Shown: positions 45,047 to 53,350 of the stretch, in pieces | Layout: each line of letters begins with the position of its first letter | How positions within the stretch are numbered: position 1 is the stretch's first letter | Source: Methylobacteriaceae bacterium | Lineage (GTDB): Bacteria; Pseudomonadota; Alphaproteobacteria; Rhizobiales; Beijerinckiaceae | Length of the DNA stretch: 64,000 bases | NCBI GenBank assembly: GCA_020638195.1 | Contig: JACKJC010000003.1 | Span: forward strand, 372,001 to 436,000 | Direction of reading: 5' to 3' | The notes under the pieces: generated by a model | Told to the model about the DNA's origin: nothing | What the model saw: only the letters and a program-made list of their open reading frames with translations | Database searches by the model: none | Translations under genes and position numbers: made by a program

Positions 45047-46069
45047 TCAATGCGCCCTTGAAATACAAAAATCCACGGTCTCCAGCAGCGCGGTCTTGAT
45101 CGGCGACTGCCCGAATATCTCCAGCGCGTCGCGCGCCATCGCGCCATAGTGGCGGGCGCGTTCGATCGTGTCTTCGAGCGCGCGATGCTTGCGCATGATG
45201 CCGAGCGCGGTCTCGATGTCGCCGTCCGAAATCTCGCCCTTCTCCAGCGTCCGGCGCCAGAAGTCGCGCTCGCTGTCTGTGCCGCGCCGGAACGACAGCA
45301 CCACAGGCAGCGTGATCTTGCCCTCGCGGAAATCGTCGCCCGTGTTCTTGCCGAGCGTGGCGGCCTGCCCGCCATAGTCGAGCGCGTCGTCGATCAGCTG
45401 GAAGGCGATGCCGAGATTGGCGCCGTAGCTGCGGCAGGCGGCGGCGTCCGCCTTCGGCCTGTTGGCGACGACCGGGCCGACCTCGCAGGCCGCGGCGAAC
45501 AGGGCCGCCGTCTTGGCGCGGATGACCGCGAGATAAGCGTCTTCTGTCGTCGAGGTGTCCTTGGCGGCGGCGAGCTGCATGACCTCGCCCTCCGCGATCA
45601 CGGTGGCGGCGGTCGAGAGAATGTCGAGCGCGGGCAGCGAGCCGACCTCCACCATCATCTTGAACGCCTGTCCCAGCAGGAAGTCGCCGACCAGCACGCT
45701 CGCCTCGTTGCCCCACAGCATGCGGGCGGCGAGCTTGCCGCGGCGCATGTCGCTCTCGTCCACCACGTCGTCGTGCAGCAGGGTGGCCGTATGCATGAAC
45801 TCGACGGCGGCCGCGAGCTTGATATGCCCGTCGCCGCGATAGTCGCACAGCGCGGCGGTCGCCAGCGTCAACATCGGCCTCAGGCGCTTGCCGCCCGAGG
45901 AGATCAGGTGGTTGGCGACTTCCGGGATCATCGTCACGTCGGAGCCCGTGCGCGCCAGGATCGTCTGGTTGACGCGTTCCATGTCGGCCGAAACCAGCGA
46001 CACGAGCCGCTCGACGCCGCCCTTGGCTTCCGGCTTGGATTTTTCCTCGAGGGGAATGACGACGCCCAA
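45047..46069 (-). CDS. ispB: Polyprenyl (octaprenyl-type) diphosphate synthase
   Basis: 340 residues from a TTG at 46069 (MGVVIPLEEKSKPEAKG), the first position that fits family N termini; only GGGG lies upstream as a ribosome site. First aspartate motif DDVVD at 100-104 within TATLLHDDVVDESDMRRGK, second aspartate region FQLIDDALDYGG. Builds the ubiquinone side chain by adding isopentenyl diphosphate units. DUF2007 and the methyltransferase lie divergently upstream. Pathway partner of dxs and ispE in this window. Confidence 0.94.
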   Translation of the reverse strand: MGVVIPLEEKSKPEAKGGVERLVSLVSADMERVNQTILARTGSDVTMIPEVANHLISSGGKRLRPMLTLATAALCDYRGDGHIKLAAAVEFMHTATLLHDDVVDESDMRRGKLAARMLWGNEASVLVGDFLLGQAFKMMVEVGSLPALDILSTAATVIAEGEVMQLAAAKDTSTTEDAYLAVIRAKTAALFAAACEVGPVVANRPKADAAACRSYGANLGIAFQLIDDALDYGGQAATLGKNTGDDFREGKITLPVVLSFRRGTDSERDFWRRTLEKGEISDGDIETALGIMRKHRALEDTIERARHYGAMARDALEIFGQSPIKTALLETVDFCISRAH

Positions 46070-46183
46070 AACAACCCCGCTAAGATGATGCGAACATCGG
46101 CTATTTAGCGTTCTTTGCCGCCAAATGGAATTGCGGGCGGCTGCTTGTGGGGCGGGAGGCGCCGTGACAGTTTGGCGCGACCC

Positions 46184-46408
46184 ATGATCGAATTGCTGCG
46201 CACCAACGATCCCGTGCTCCTGTCCTTCGCCGAGGCCGTTCTGGCGGGCGAGAACATCGCCTTTCTGGTGACCGACCGGCATATGAGCGTCCTTGAAGGC
46301 TCGCTCGGCTTCATCCGCCGCCGCCTGCTGGTCGCCGCCGACGACGGGAAACGGGCGCGGCTCGCGCTCCAGGAGGCCGGGCTTGGCGCAGAACTCTCCC
46401 CGGCCTGA
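46184..46408 (+). CDS. DUF2007 small protein
   Basis: 74 residues starting MIELLRTNDPVLLSFAEAVL. DUF2007 proteins (ACT-like fold, putative signal transducing) are short and show this pattern, continuing GENIAFLVTDRHMSVLEGSL and RRRLLVAADDGKRAR. Its coding sequence overlaps the next gene by 26 bp in another frame. Function unknown; the pairing with a TrmN6-like methyltransferase is common in Rhizobiales. Confidence 0.87.
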   Translation: MIELLRTNDPVLLSFAEAVLAGENIAFLVTDRHMSVLEGSLGFIRRRLLVAADDGKRARLALQEAGLGAELSPA

Positions 46409-47144
46409 CGCCTTTCTGGGCGGGCGCCTGACGCTGCGTCAGCTGCCCTCCGGCCATCGCGCCGGCACCGACGCGGTGCTGCTGGCCGCTTGCACGCCAG
46501 CGCAGGCCCGGGGGCTCGCGGTCGACGTGGGCGCGGGCGCCGGCGCCGCCGGCCTGTCGGCTCTGGCGCGCGCCCAAGCGATCGACATGACCTTCGTTGA
46601 GATCGATCCCGCGTTGGCGGCTCTTTGCGGCGAAAACATCGCGGCGAACGGTTTCGCCGCGCGCGCCCGGGCGATCGAGGCGGATGTGCTGAGGGCGTCA
46701 AGTCGTCGCGCGGCGGGCCTCGCGGATGGCGCGTTCGATCTCGTACTCACCAATCCGCCCTTTCTCGACCCTAGGGCCGCGCGCGTCTCGCCCGACGCCG
46801 CAAGGGCGCGCGCGCATGTCGCGCTGGGCGGGCTCGATGCATGGATGAAGGCGGCGCTGGCGCTGCTCAAGCCGGGCGGGTCGTTCCTGATGATCCATCG
46901 CGCCGATGCGCTGGCGGACATTCTGGCGAGCGCGAAAGGACGGATCGGCGGGCTGCGGCTTCTGCCCGTCCATGCGAAAGCAGGCGAACCCGCGGTGCGC
47001 CTGCTCGTTTCAGGTAAGAAGGGCTCGCGCGCGCCGCTGGCGTTGCTGCCGCCGCTGGTCCTGCATGGGCCCGGCGGCGGCTTTTCGCCCGAGGCCGAGG
47101 CGATCCACCGCGGCGAAGCGGGGATTGCCGCGACGGCGACTTAG
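46383..47144 (+). CDS. TrmN6-like tRNA (adenine37-N6)-methyltransferase family protein
   Basis: 253 residues from a TTG at 46383. AGGAGG stands six bases before it, inside the DUF2007 gene, so translation is probably coupled. SAM loop VDVGAGAGAAGLSALAR, catalytic NPPF (LVLTNPPFLDPRAARVS) typical of N6-adenine or N5-glutamine methyltransferases, and KPGGSFLMIHRADALADIL. The resemblance is to YfiC/TrmN6, which methylates A37 of tRNA1(Val), but related methyltransferases cannot be excluded. Confidence 0.88.
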   Translation: MAQNSPRPDAFLGGRLTLRQLPSGHRAGTDAVLLAACTPAQARGLAVDVGAGAGAAGLSALARAQAIDMTFVEIDPALAALCGENIAANGFAARARAIEADVLRASSRRAAGLADGAFDLVLTNPPFLDPRAARVSPDAARARAHVALGGLDAWMKAALALLKPGGSFLMIHRADALADILASAKGRIGGLRLLPVHAKAGEPAVRLLVSGKKGSRAPLALLPPLVLHGPGGGFSPEAEAIHRGEAGIAATAT

Positions 47145-47740
47145 GCGCAGACCCTGCGCCACACCCGGCGCCAGCCGTGGCGGGTATGCACGCGAACCTT
47201 GCGCATCACGCAATATTCGTCGTCGTCGGCATAGGTCTCGTAGACCGGAGGCGGGACATAGACGGGGTAGGGGTCGTAGCCGCCGACATAGGCCGGATAG
47301 GCCGCCCCGCCGCGCCAATGGCCGCCGCGATGACGATGCCGCCCACCGACATACATCGACTGCGCCGTATCGTGCGGCGCGGCCACGACGCCTCGCGGCG
47401 ACCACACGCGCGGCCGCTGTGGCGCGATCGCGACGCCCCCGGTGGCCCAGTTGGACCCGCCGACCTGCGGGTGGACGCGCGGCGCTACAATGCCGCCGCC
47501 CGGCAGACCCTGCGGAACATAAGCGCGCGGGATTGCCGCTGGCCCCTGGAATTGCGGAGCGTAAACCTGCGCGCCGACCCGACCGCCGCCGAAGCCGCCG
47601 CCATGGCCGCCACCGAAGCCGCCGCCGGCCATAACGCCGCCGCTCGCCGGCGCGCCGAACATCTGCGCGAAGGCCGGCGAGGCCGCCAGACCCAAGGCGA
47701 GCGCAGCCGCCGAAAGCGCCGTCTTCAGATTGTAGCCCAT
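47141..47740 (-). CDS. Exported glycine-rich low-complexity protein
   Basis: 199 residues from the ATG at 47740. Signal peptide TALSAAALALGLAASPAFAQ, then a glycine-rich stretch (GGGFGGGHGGGFGGGRVGAQ), a proline-rich middle with histidine/arginine runs (GGRHRHRGGHWRGG) and a basic end HTRHGWRRVWRRVCA. Low-complexity envelope proteins of this kind are frequent in Rhizobiales; no function is known. The CDS overlaps the stop of the convergent methyltransferase by four bases. GC content is raised as expected from composition. Confidence 0.75.
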   Translation of the reverse strand: MGYNLKTALSAAALALGLAASPAFAQMFGAPASGGVMAGGGFGGGHGGGFGGGRVGAQVYAPQFQGPAAIPRAYVPQGLPGGGIVAPRVHPQVGGSNWATGGVAIAPQRPRVWSPRGVVAAPHDTAQSMYVGGRHRHRGGHWRGGAAYPAYVGGYDPYPVYVPPPVYETYADDDEYCVMRKVRVHTRHGWRRVWRRVCA

Positions 47741-47854
47741 GTCCAACCCTCCTGGCCGGCGATGCGGGAGCAGCGAGATTGGCTCCGGCGTCGACGTTGG
47801 CGGCTTTCCTAGAGTGCGCCTCCTGAACCACGGCTGAACGGCGTCGACGCCGCA

Positions 47855-47883
47855 TTGACCGCCGGTGGCGCGGCCCATAGGTT
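47855..47883 (+). promoter_or_regulatory. Predicted promoter of glyQ
   Basis: TTGACC (47855-47860), 17-base spacer, TAGGTT (47878-47883). It would leave a leader of roughly 28 bases before the glyQ ATG at 47918. A sigma-70-type call by eye only. Confidence 0.45.
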
Positions 47884-47917
47884 GCGCCGCAAATCGGCCC
47901 TCTACGATCAGACAGCC

Positions 47918-48847
47918 ATGACCACCAGCGCCTTCAACGACCCGAAAAAAAGCTTTCAGGGGCTCATCCTCACGCTCCAGAATTTCTGGGCGGCGCAGGG
48001 CTGCGTGATTCTCCAGCCCTACGACATGGAGGTCGGCGCCGGCACGTTCCATCCGGCGACCACGCTGCGCTCGCTCGGGCCGAAGCCCTGGAAAGCGGCC
48101 TACGTCCAGCCCTCGCGCCGGCCAAAGGACGGCCGCTACGGCGAGAACCCCAACCGTCTGCAGCATTATTACCAGTTCCAGACGATCCTGAAGCCGTCGC
48201 CGCCGGACCTGCAGGGCCTCTATCTCCAGTCGCTGGCCGCCATCGGCATCGACCCGCTGTTGCACGACATTCGCTTCGTGGAAGACGATTGGGAAAGCCC
48301 GACGCTGGGCGCCTGGGGGCTCGGCTGGGAATGCTGGTGCGACGGCATGGAAGTCTCGCAATTCACCTACTTCCAGCAGGTCGCCGGCTTCGAATGCTCG
48401 CCCGTGTCGGGCGAGCTCACCTACGGCCTCGAGCGCCTCGCCATGTATCTGCAGGGCGTGGAATCCATCTACGACCTCAATTTCAACGGCCGCGAAGGCG
48501 CGGAGAAGGTCACCTACGGCGACGTCTTCCTGCAGGCCGAGCAGGAATATTCGCGGCACAATTTCGAGCACGCCGACACGGAAAAACTGTTCCGCCATTT
48601 CAAAGACGCCGAAACCGAATGCCGCGCGCTGCTGGCGGCGGGCGACAAGGGCGAGCGCCACGACATGGTGCTGCCCGCCTATGACCAGTGCATCAAGGCG
48701 AGCCACACGTTCAATCTTCTGGATGCGCGCGGCGTTATCTCGGTGACCGAACGCCAGAGCTACATTCTGCGCGTGCGCGAGCTGGCGAAGGCGTGCGGCG
48801 CGGCGTGGTTGAAGACGGATGCGGGCGGGCTGGAGAAGGCCGGCTGA
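47918..48847 (+). CDS. glyQ: Glycyl-tRNA synthetase alpha subunit
   Basis: 309 residues from the ATG at 47918. Class II catalytic subunit of the bacterial alpha2beta2 enzyme: FQGLILTLQNFWAAQGCVIL, QPYDMEVGAGTFHPATTLR, and LGPKPWKAAYVQPSRRPKDG with GRYGENPNRLQHYYQFQ. It activates glycine and charges tRNA(Gly) with the beta subunit (glyS, 6.5 kb to the right). In many relatives the two genes are neighbours; here seven genes stand between. GlyQ is otherwise canonical. Confidence 0.97.
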   Translation: MTTSAFNDPKKSFQGLILTLQNFWAAQGCVILQPYDMEVGAGTFHPATTLRSLGPKPWKAAYVQPSRRPKDGRYGENPNRLQHYYQFQTILKPSPPDLQGLYLQSLAAIGIDPLLHDIRFVEDDWESPTLGAWGLGWECWCDGMEVSQFTYFQQVAGFECSPVSGELTYGLERLAMYLQGVESIYDLNFNGREGAEKVTYGDVFLQAEQEYSRHNFEHADTEKLFRHFKDAETECRALLAAGDKGERHDMVLPAYDQCIKASHTFNLLDARGVISVTERQSYILRVRELAKACGAAWLKTDAGGLEKAG

Positions 48848-48859
48848 GGCCCTTCGTCC

Positions 48860-49855
48860 TCAAACCTCCGTCATCCGCGCCAGCAGGAATGCGGCCGCTT
48901 GATCCCGCGCGAAATCGGACACGGCGAGATCGAAATGCCCGAGGGCCTGCGCGATTTCCACGCGAACGCGCGGGTTCGGCGCAAACGCTGCGCGATACCC
49001 CTCGGCGTTGAAGATGACGTCCGTCTCCGCGCCGAGCACGAGCGTTTCGCAGGCGATCGACGCGATTTCCTTCTTCCAGTCTTCGCGCGGCGTTACGGAG
49101 CGGAACAGGCGCCAGCTGTAGGCCGGCGTTTCCGCGCCGGTCTTCGCGGCTTCCGAAATCGCGAACTGGACGACGGGCAATCCGTCGAATGCGTGAATGC
49201 CGAAGCGATGCAGCATCTGAATGCCGGCGAAGCGGGGAACCCGCGCATGCGCCCAACCGCCCGACATCGGGCGCGCCGACGGCGCTGCATTGCTGACGTA
49301 GGGCGACACGAGAAGCAGGCCGTCAGGCCGGGGTAATTGGCCGCCCGCCGTGTAGCGGATCGCGAGACCGCCGCCGATCGAATGCCCGCCGATGAAGAAC
49401 CGTCCGCCGCCACCCTCGACCTTCAGGGCGGCCACGAGATCGGCGATGTCCGTCTCCTGACGGTCGAGACGGTCGACATCGCCGCGCACGCCCGGCGCAT
49501 GGCCGTGACCGCGCATGTCGAGCGTCGCGACGCGCAGGCCGGCGACCGTCGCCAGACCCTCGGCGAAGCGGGCGAGATAGGCGGAATCGCCGCCCGAACC
49601 GTGCATGAACACCAAAAGGTCCGCCCCTGAGCCGTAGAGCCGGTAGGCGCGGCTCGCGCCGTCGCGCGCGACGAAGCGCTGTTCCAGCGGCGGCGGCGCG
49701 AAATCGCCCCGCGCCACGAAACGGCGGAAATCGGCCAGCGCCGCGCCGCCGAAGCCGGCGGGGCGACGAACCGGCCAGAAGATCAGCGCGACTGCCAGTC
49801 CAACGAAAACAATGGGAAATGTCGCGATCGCGATCAGAAGCTGGGACAGGTGCAC
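48860..49855 (-). CDS. Membrane-anchored alpha/beta hydrolase
   Basis: 331 residues from a GTG at 49855 (GGAG eight bases before); a TTG at 49885 is unlikely because it overlaps an operator. One hydrophobic anchor (LIAIATFPIVFVGLAVALIF, residues 7-26) precedes a serine hydrolase with HGSGG at 85-89 and GGHSIGG carrying S159. Resembles monoglyceride-lipase/serine-aminopeptidase-like hydrolases; the substrate is unknown. Divergent from the TetR gene with a shared palindromic control region, so probably the target of that regulator. Confidence 0.87.
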   Translation of the reverse strand: MHLSQLLIAIATFPIVFVGLAVALIFWPVRRPAGFGGAALADFRRFVARGDFAPPPLEQRFVARDGASRAYRLYGSGADLLVFMHGSGGDSAYLARFAEGLATVAGLRVATLDMRGHGHAPGVRGDVDRLDRQETDIADLVAALKVEGGGGRFFIGGHSIGGGLAIRYTAGGQLPRPDGLLLVSPYVSNAAPSARPMSGGWAHARVPRFAGIQMLHRFGIHAFDGLPVVQFAISEAAKTGAETPAYSWRLFRSVTPREDWKKEIASIACETLVLGAETDVIFNAEGYRAAFAPNPRVRVEIAQALGHFDLAVSDFARDQAAAFLLARMTEV

Positions 49856-49869
49856 GGGTCGAACTCCAA

Positions 49870-49933
49870 ATATTGACAGCGTCAATATGCGTACGAGATT
49901 TCCGTTGTCAATATATATTTCCGCTGTAAATAT
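49870..49933. promoter_or_regulatory. Divergent control region with two TetR-type operators
   Basis: A perfect 19 bp palindrome ATATTGAC-AGC-GTCAATAT at 49870-49888 and a weaker one, ATATTTCCGCTGTAAATAT, at 49915-49933; centres are 45 bp apart. A plus-strand promoter TTGTCA (49905-49910), 16 bases, TAAATA (49927-49932) and a minus-strand promoter TTGACA (49911-49906) with about 16 bases to CATATT fit between and across them. Likely autoregulation plus repression of the hydrolase gene. Confidence 0.65.
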
Positions 49934-49956
49934 CGATCGCAGATCAGGAGGCGTGT

Positions 49957-50616
49957 ATGAGCAGGACGGAGCAGGCCGCGCAGACAGGGGACGCCGAGCG
50001 CGGCGGCCCCTATCACCACGGCAATCTGAAACAGGCGCTGCTCGACGCCGCCGAGGCCCTGCTGCGCCGGGAAGGCGTCGGCGGCCTCTCCCTGCGGGCG
50101 GCCGCGGCGGAAGTCGGCGTGTCGCATGCCGCGCCGAAAAACCATTTCGGCGATCTGCGCGGCTTGCAGTCGGAGCTCGCGGCCTCAGGCTTCCGCCGGC
50201 TTGCCGTTGAGATGCGCGCCGCGCTGGACGAAGCCGCGACGGCGGACGATGCGATGGATGCGATCGGGCGGGCCTATGTCGCCTTCGCCATCGCCAATCC
50301 CGGCCTGTTCAACCTGATGTATCGCAGCGAGATGCTCGATTCTGATCGCCCCGCTCTCAAGTCGGCGCTGGCCGACATGGCGACGCTGCTGCGCGGCGCC
50401 GTCGCCGCCCGCGCAGGCGGCGGGGCGAGCGGCGCCAACCCCGCCGCCATCGTCGCGGGCGTGACTGCCGCCTGGTCGCTCGTGCACGGCTTCGCGACGC
50501 TGCTCGTCGACGGGCGCCTCGCGCCGCTGCTCGCCCATGTGCAGGGGGAGAATCCGGAAGGCGCGCTTCTGGACCTCGTTCTGTCCTCGCAGAAGGCGCG
50601 GGGGACCGTCCGGTAG
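49957..50616 (+). CDS. TetR/AcrR-family transcriptional regulator
   Basis: 219 residues. The N-terminal HTH reads GNLKQALLDAAEALLRREGV, LSLRAAAAEVGVSHAAPKNHF, typical of TetR proteins. The ligand domain contains AAWSLVHGFATLLVDGRLAP, a WHG-type segment. The ATG at 49957 follows AGGAGGCGTGT. Ligand unknown. It is divergent from the anchored hydrolase gene and sits beside two palindromes in the gap. Confidence 0.92.
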   Translation: MSRTEQAAQTGDAERGGPYHHGNLKQALLDAAEALLRREGVGGLSLRAAAAEVGVSHAAPKNHFGDLRGLQSELAASGFRRLAVEMRAALDEAATADDAMDAIGRAYVAFAIANPGLFNLMYRSEMLDSDRPALKSALADMATLLRGAVAARAGGGASGANPAAIVAGVTAAWSLVHGFATLLVDGRLAPLLAHVQGENPEGALLDLVLSSQKARGTVR

Positions 50617-50702
50617 GGCCTTATTGCCGTGTTTGAGCCAGCATAAGGCGCGCCGCGATCATTCGTGATGTCGTCAATCCATTCGCGGCGCCGCGCCGTG
50701 AG

Positions 50703-51683
50703 ATGCGCGGCGGCGTCAGGATGATGACGGATTCGAACGTGACTTCCACTGGTCAGATATCAGGAAATGCGCGGCATGCGCGGCAGGTTTTCGCCGCGAC
50801 CGCTCTCTTGTTCATCCTCTCCGGCGTCGCCCATGCCGGCGGCGATCCCGGCCAATGCAGCGCCTATGCGAAAGGCGCTGTCGCGCAGAACGAGGAAGCC
50901 CTGCGCCGGGGCTGCGGCTTCGGCGGCGCGCGCTGGCAGTCGAACTACGGTGCGCATTACGGCTGGTGCATGGCCGATGGCTGGATGTTCAACGGCACGC
51001 AGCACGAGAATCAGGCCCGCGCCGACGCCCTCTCGAAATGTCAGCCAAAACCCGGCAGCGCTTCCGGCGTTAAGTCCGGAACCACAAACGAAGTGACCAC
51101 CACCGCCCGCATCCGCGAAGTGACAAAGGTCCTGCGCGAAACCTTGAGCAATAACGAGAACGTGTGGGGCCGATATGGCTATTGGGTCGGCCGGGGCTGG
51201 TGGGGCGGCAGCGAGGACCCGAACAGGCCGGGCATGCTGGCGCCGGTCGACGATCTCGACGCGACCGGCCAGAAACACGACATGGGCTACCAGATCGCCG
51301 AGGAACTCGGCCGCGGCCGCGAAGGCGTGACGGAAACCTACATGATGATCGCGGACCTCGTCGCGATCCGCGACGCGCTGGCGCTCGACAGCAACCCCTC
51401 GCTCTGGACGCATCCGGCGAAGGATCCCGCCGCCGCGAAAATGTACGTCAACAGGCTGTTGATCCTGTTCCAGTCGTATCAGTCGCGGCTGAACGCCCTG
51501 AAATCGATTCAGCTCAAGCGCGAAGACCTCGCCGATCTCGAAGTCCTCAACAAGATGCTCGACGGCCTTCCCAATGTCGCGCAGTTCGAGCAGATGCAGC
51601 TGCAGCGCGTGCGCCAGTGGCGGCAGCAATACGACGCGCTTCAGAAGAAGAAATCGCAGTCGAATACGCCCGCGCCGCGGTGA
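50703..51683 (+). CDS. Secreted protein with phospholipase A2-like signature
   Basis: 326 residues from the ATG at 50703 (ATGs at 50721 and 50724 possible). A hydrophobic segment at about 29-45 serves as export signal. Residues 50-113 hold four cysteines (C52, C71, C89, C113) in a small domain with GCGFGGARW. Residues 158-196 look like a phospholipase A2 core: a calcium-loop-like YWVGRG (160-165) and PVDDLDATGQKHDMGY (181-196), with the H192-D193-x2-Y196 pair. Parvoviral VP1 PLA2 has the same spacing (P-V-x3-D-A-x4-H-D-x2-Y). The rest is helical, charged and lysine/glutamine-rich. Function inferred only from the motif. Confidence 0.75.
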   Translation: MRGGVRMMTDSNVTSTGQISGNARHARQVFAATALLFILSGVAHAGGDPGQCSAYAKGAVAQNEEALRRGCGFGGARWQSNYGAHYGWCMADGWMFNGTQHENQARADALSKCQPKPGSASGVKSGTTNEVTTTARIREVTKVLRETLSNNENVWGRYGYWVGRGWWGGSEDPNRPGMLAPVDDLDATGQKHDMGYQIAEELGRGREGVTETYMMIADLVAIRDALALDSNPSLWTHPAKDPAAAKMYVNRLLILFQSYQSRLNALKSIQLKREDLADLEVLNKMLDGLPNVAQFEQMQLQRVRQWRQQYDALQKKKSQSNTPAPR

Positions 51684-51722
51684 GGAGCGTCGCATGAGCC
51701 ATACTGAACGGAAGTGTGACCG

Positions 51723-52355
51723 ATGAGGTTTCTGAAGCCATTCTCATGCGCGTTGGCGATCTTCGCGGTCTCCGCCGCTGTTCTGGCCAGCGCGGCGGCG
51801 CAAACGGAGCAGAAGCCGTCCGGTCGTCTCATTGAACTTCTCGACGACGCCCTCGCCGGCGCGGAATCGGCCGTTCGCGCGCATCAGGCCGCGCCGAACA
51901 CGACAGCCGCACAGCCGTCGCCGCAGACTTCGTCCGGCGCCGACGCCGAGTCATATGGCTACTGGGCAGTCAGCGAAGGCGCCGACGGCGTGAAGGTCGG
52001 CCTCGTTTTTCCGGCCTATTCGCCGACCGAATTCGTCGGCGCCGTTCTCTATTGCATCCCGAACAGCGGCGTGCGTATGACGCTGGACACGACGAAGCAG
52101 TTGCCGGCGGGTTCAAAGGCGGATGTGGCGATCACGGTCGGCGACGCAACCGCCCGCTATCGTGGCGTGGCGCAGGACAAGGCGACGGAGGATGGCGGTG
52201 CGGTCGTCGTCGATACCTCCGCCAGCGACCCGATCTTCGAGGACCTCGCGGCGGGCAAGCCGTTTTCCTTTGTTGTCGCGGGGGAGAAAGCATCACTGCC
52301 GACGCGAAACAGCCAGAATGCGTTCCGGCGTTTTCTCGATCGCTGCCGCAGCTAG
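51723..52355 (+). CDS. Exported hypothetical protein next to the PLA2-like gene
   Basis: 210 residues, signal peptide MRFLKPFSCALAIFAVSAAV through ASAAAQ. After a variable proline/serine-rich linker comes a beta-rich domain (ESYGYWAVSEGADGVKVGLV, VGAVLYCIPNSGVRMTLDTT, KADVAITVGDATARYRGV) with cysteines C114 and C208. The 40 bp gap and same strand suggest co-transcription with the PLA2-like gene. I do not recognise a family. An inhibitor, chaperone or independent envelope protein are all possible. Confidence 0.7.
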   Translation: MRFLKPFSCALAIFAVSAAVLASAAAQTEQKPSGRLIELLDDALAGAESAVRAHQAAPNTTAAQPSPQTSSGADAESYGYWAVSEGADGVKVGLVFPAYSPTEFVGAVLYCIPNSGVRMTLDTTKQLPAGSKADVAITVGDATARYRGVAQDKATEDGGAVVVDTSASDPIFEDLAAGKPFSFVVAGEKASLPTRNSQNAFRRFLDRCRS

Positions 52356-52364
52356 CCGCGCCGC

Positions 52365-52931
52365 TCAGGCCAGAGCCTTCCCCACGATCTCGCCGACTCG
52401 CGGCGCAAGCGTCAGCCCCAGCGCCGCAGCGTGGCCTGCGTCCGACATTTTGCGCCAGGTCTTCTGCACGATGTCGATTGCCTTGGCCTCCTCGTATTTG
52501 GTCAGGAACGCCTCGGAGTAGAATTCCAGAAACACGAGACATGCGACGTCTTCCAGCGTCTGCGCCTCGGGATCGGTCCGGGGCCGCTCCTTGCGCACGA
52601 TCTGCCCGACGCGCTCCGCGTCTTCGGCCGAATAGCCAGCTTCGCCCATGATCTCGGCAAGCCGCTTCGCATGCCGCTCTTTCAGCGCATTGCGCCAGCG
52701 GAAATAGCCGGGCTTGTCCATCGGATAGTCGGCGCGCGGGATGGCGAAACGCTCGATATGCTGTCCGCGCACGCCGATCTGCAGCAGTTCACTCGCCTCG
52801 GGTGCGAAAATCGCAAGCCGCGCGGTCATCCTGCGTCCGTAGGCGAGTGCGGCCGGCCCGCCGTCTTCCAGCGTCGGATCGCCGGAATTTGCGGCGTCGA
52901 TCGCGCCGAGAACCTGCTCCAGTCTGCTCAT
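52365..52931 (-). CDS. DUF4202 protein
   Basis: 188 residues from the ATG at 52931 (an upstream one at 52967 lacks support). The sequence MSRLEQVLGAIDAANSGDPT, ELLQIGVRGQHIERFAIPR, YFRWRNALKERHAKRLAEIM, and the acidic ACLVFLEFYSEAFLTKYEEA match DUF4202 proteins, which have an HD-like helical layout with Q-H, R and H/E residues. No function is established. Divergent from the CDGSH gene across 107 bp and convergent with the exported protein gene (9 bp). Confidence 0.8.
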   Translation of the reverse strand: MSRLEQVLGAIDAANSGDPTLEDGGPAALAYGRRMTARLAIFAPEASELLQIGVRGQHIERFAIPRADYPMDKPGYFRWRNALKERHAKRLAEIMGEAGYSAEDAERVGQIVRKERPRTDPEAQTLEDVACLVFLEFYSEAFLTKYEEAKAIDIVQKTWRKMSDAGHAAALGLTLAPRVGEIVGKALA

Positions 52932-53038
52932 GTGCATTCTCTGATACGCCCTGTTGCGTTTGTGCAATGGACAGGTGAGTTTGGGATCGTTCTAAAGAAC
53001 GGATGCGATCTTCGCACATGCAAACACGAGAGGATTCC

Positions 53039-53278
53039 ATGTCGCAACCCGTCATCGCCCAGAAGTCGCCGATCCCGGTCGAGGTGGAAGCCGGCAAGAA
53101 CTATTACTGGTGCACCTGCGGCAAGTCGGCCAAGCAGCCGCTGTGCGACGGCTCCCACAAGGGCTCAGACTTCGCGCCGATGGCCTGGACCGCGCCGGAG
53201 ACCAAGACCGCCTATCTCTGCGCCTGCAAACAGACAAAGAACGCCCCGCTCTGCGACGGCGCGCACAAGGCGCTCTGA
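53039..53278 (+). CDS. Dual CDGSH iron-sulfur domain protein
   Basis: 79 residues from the ATG at 53039 with GAGAGGA in front. Two CDGSH-type motifs: CTCGKSAKQPLCDGSH (about 25-40) and CACKQTKNAPLCDGAH (about 62-77). Each would bind a 2Fe-2S cluster with three cysteines and one histidine. In the second motif SH is replaced by AH. Tandem CDGSH proteins are small soluble redox or cluster-carrier proteins. No obvious redox partner nearby. Confidence 0.93.
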   Translation: MSQPVIAQKSPIPVEVEAGKNYYWCTCGKSAKQPLCDGSHKGSDFAPMAWTAPETKTAYLCACKQTKNAPLCDGAHKAL

Positions 53279-53350
53279 GCCTCGCTATCCCGCGCGCCGG
53301 TTCACTGCGCGCGGGACTGCATCAAGACGCGGCGGACGGCGCACGCTCGA

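Noticed and set aside
47741..47917. Glycine riboswitch or T-box before glyQ
   Set aside because: No conserved riboswitch core by eye; a simple promoter-like pair explains the gap, and T-boxes are rare in Proteobacteria.
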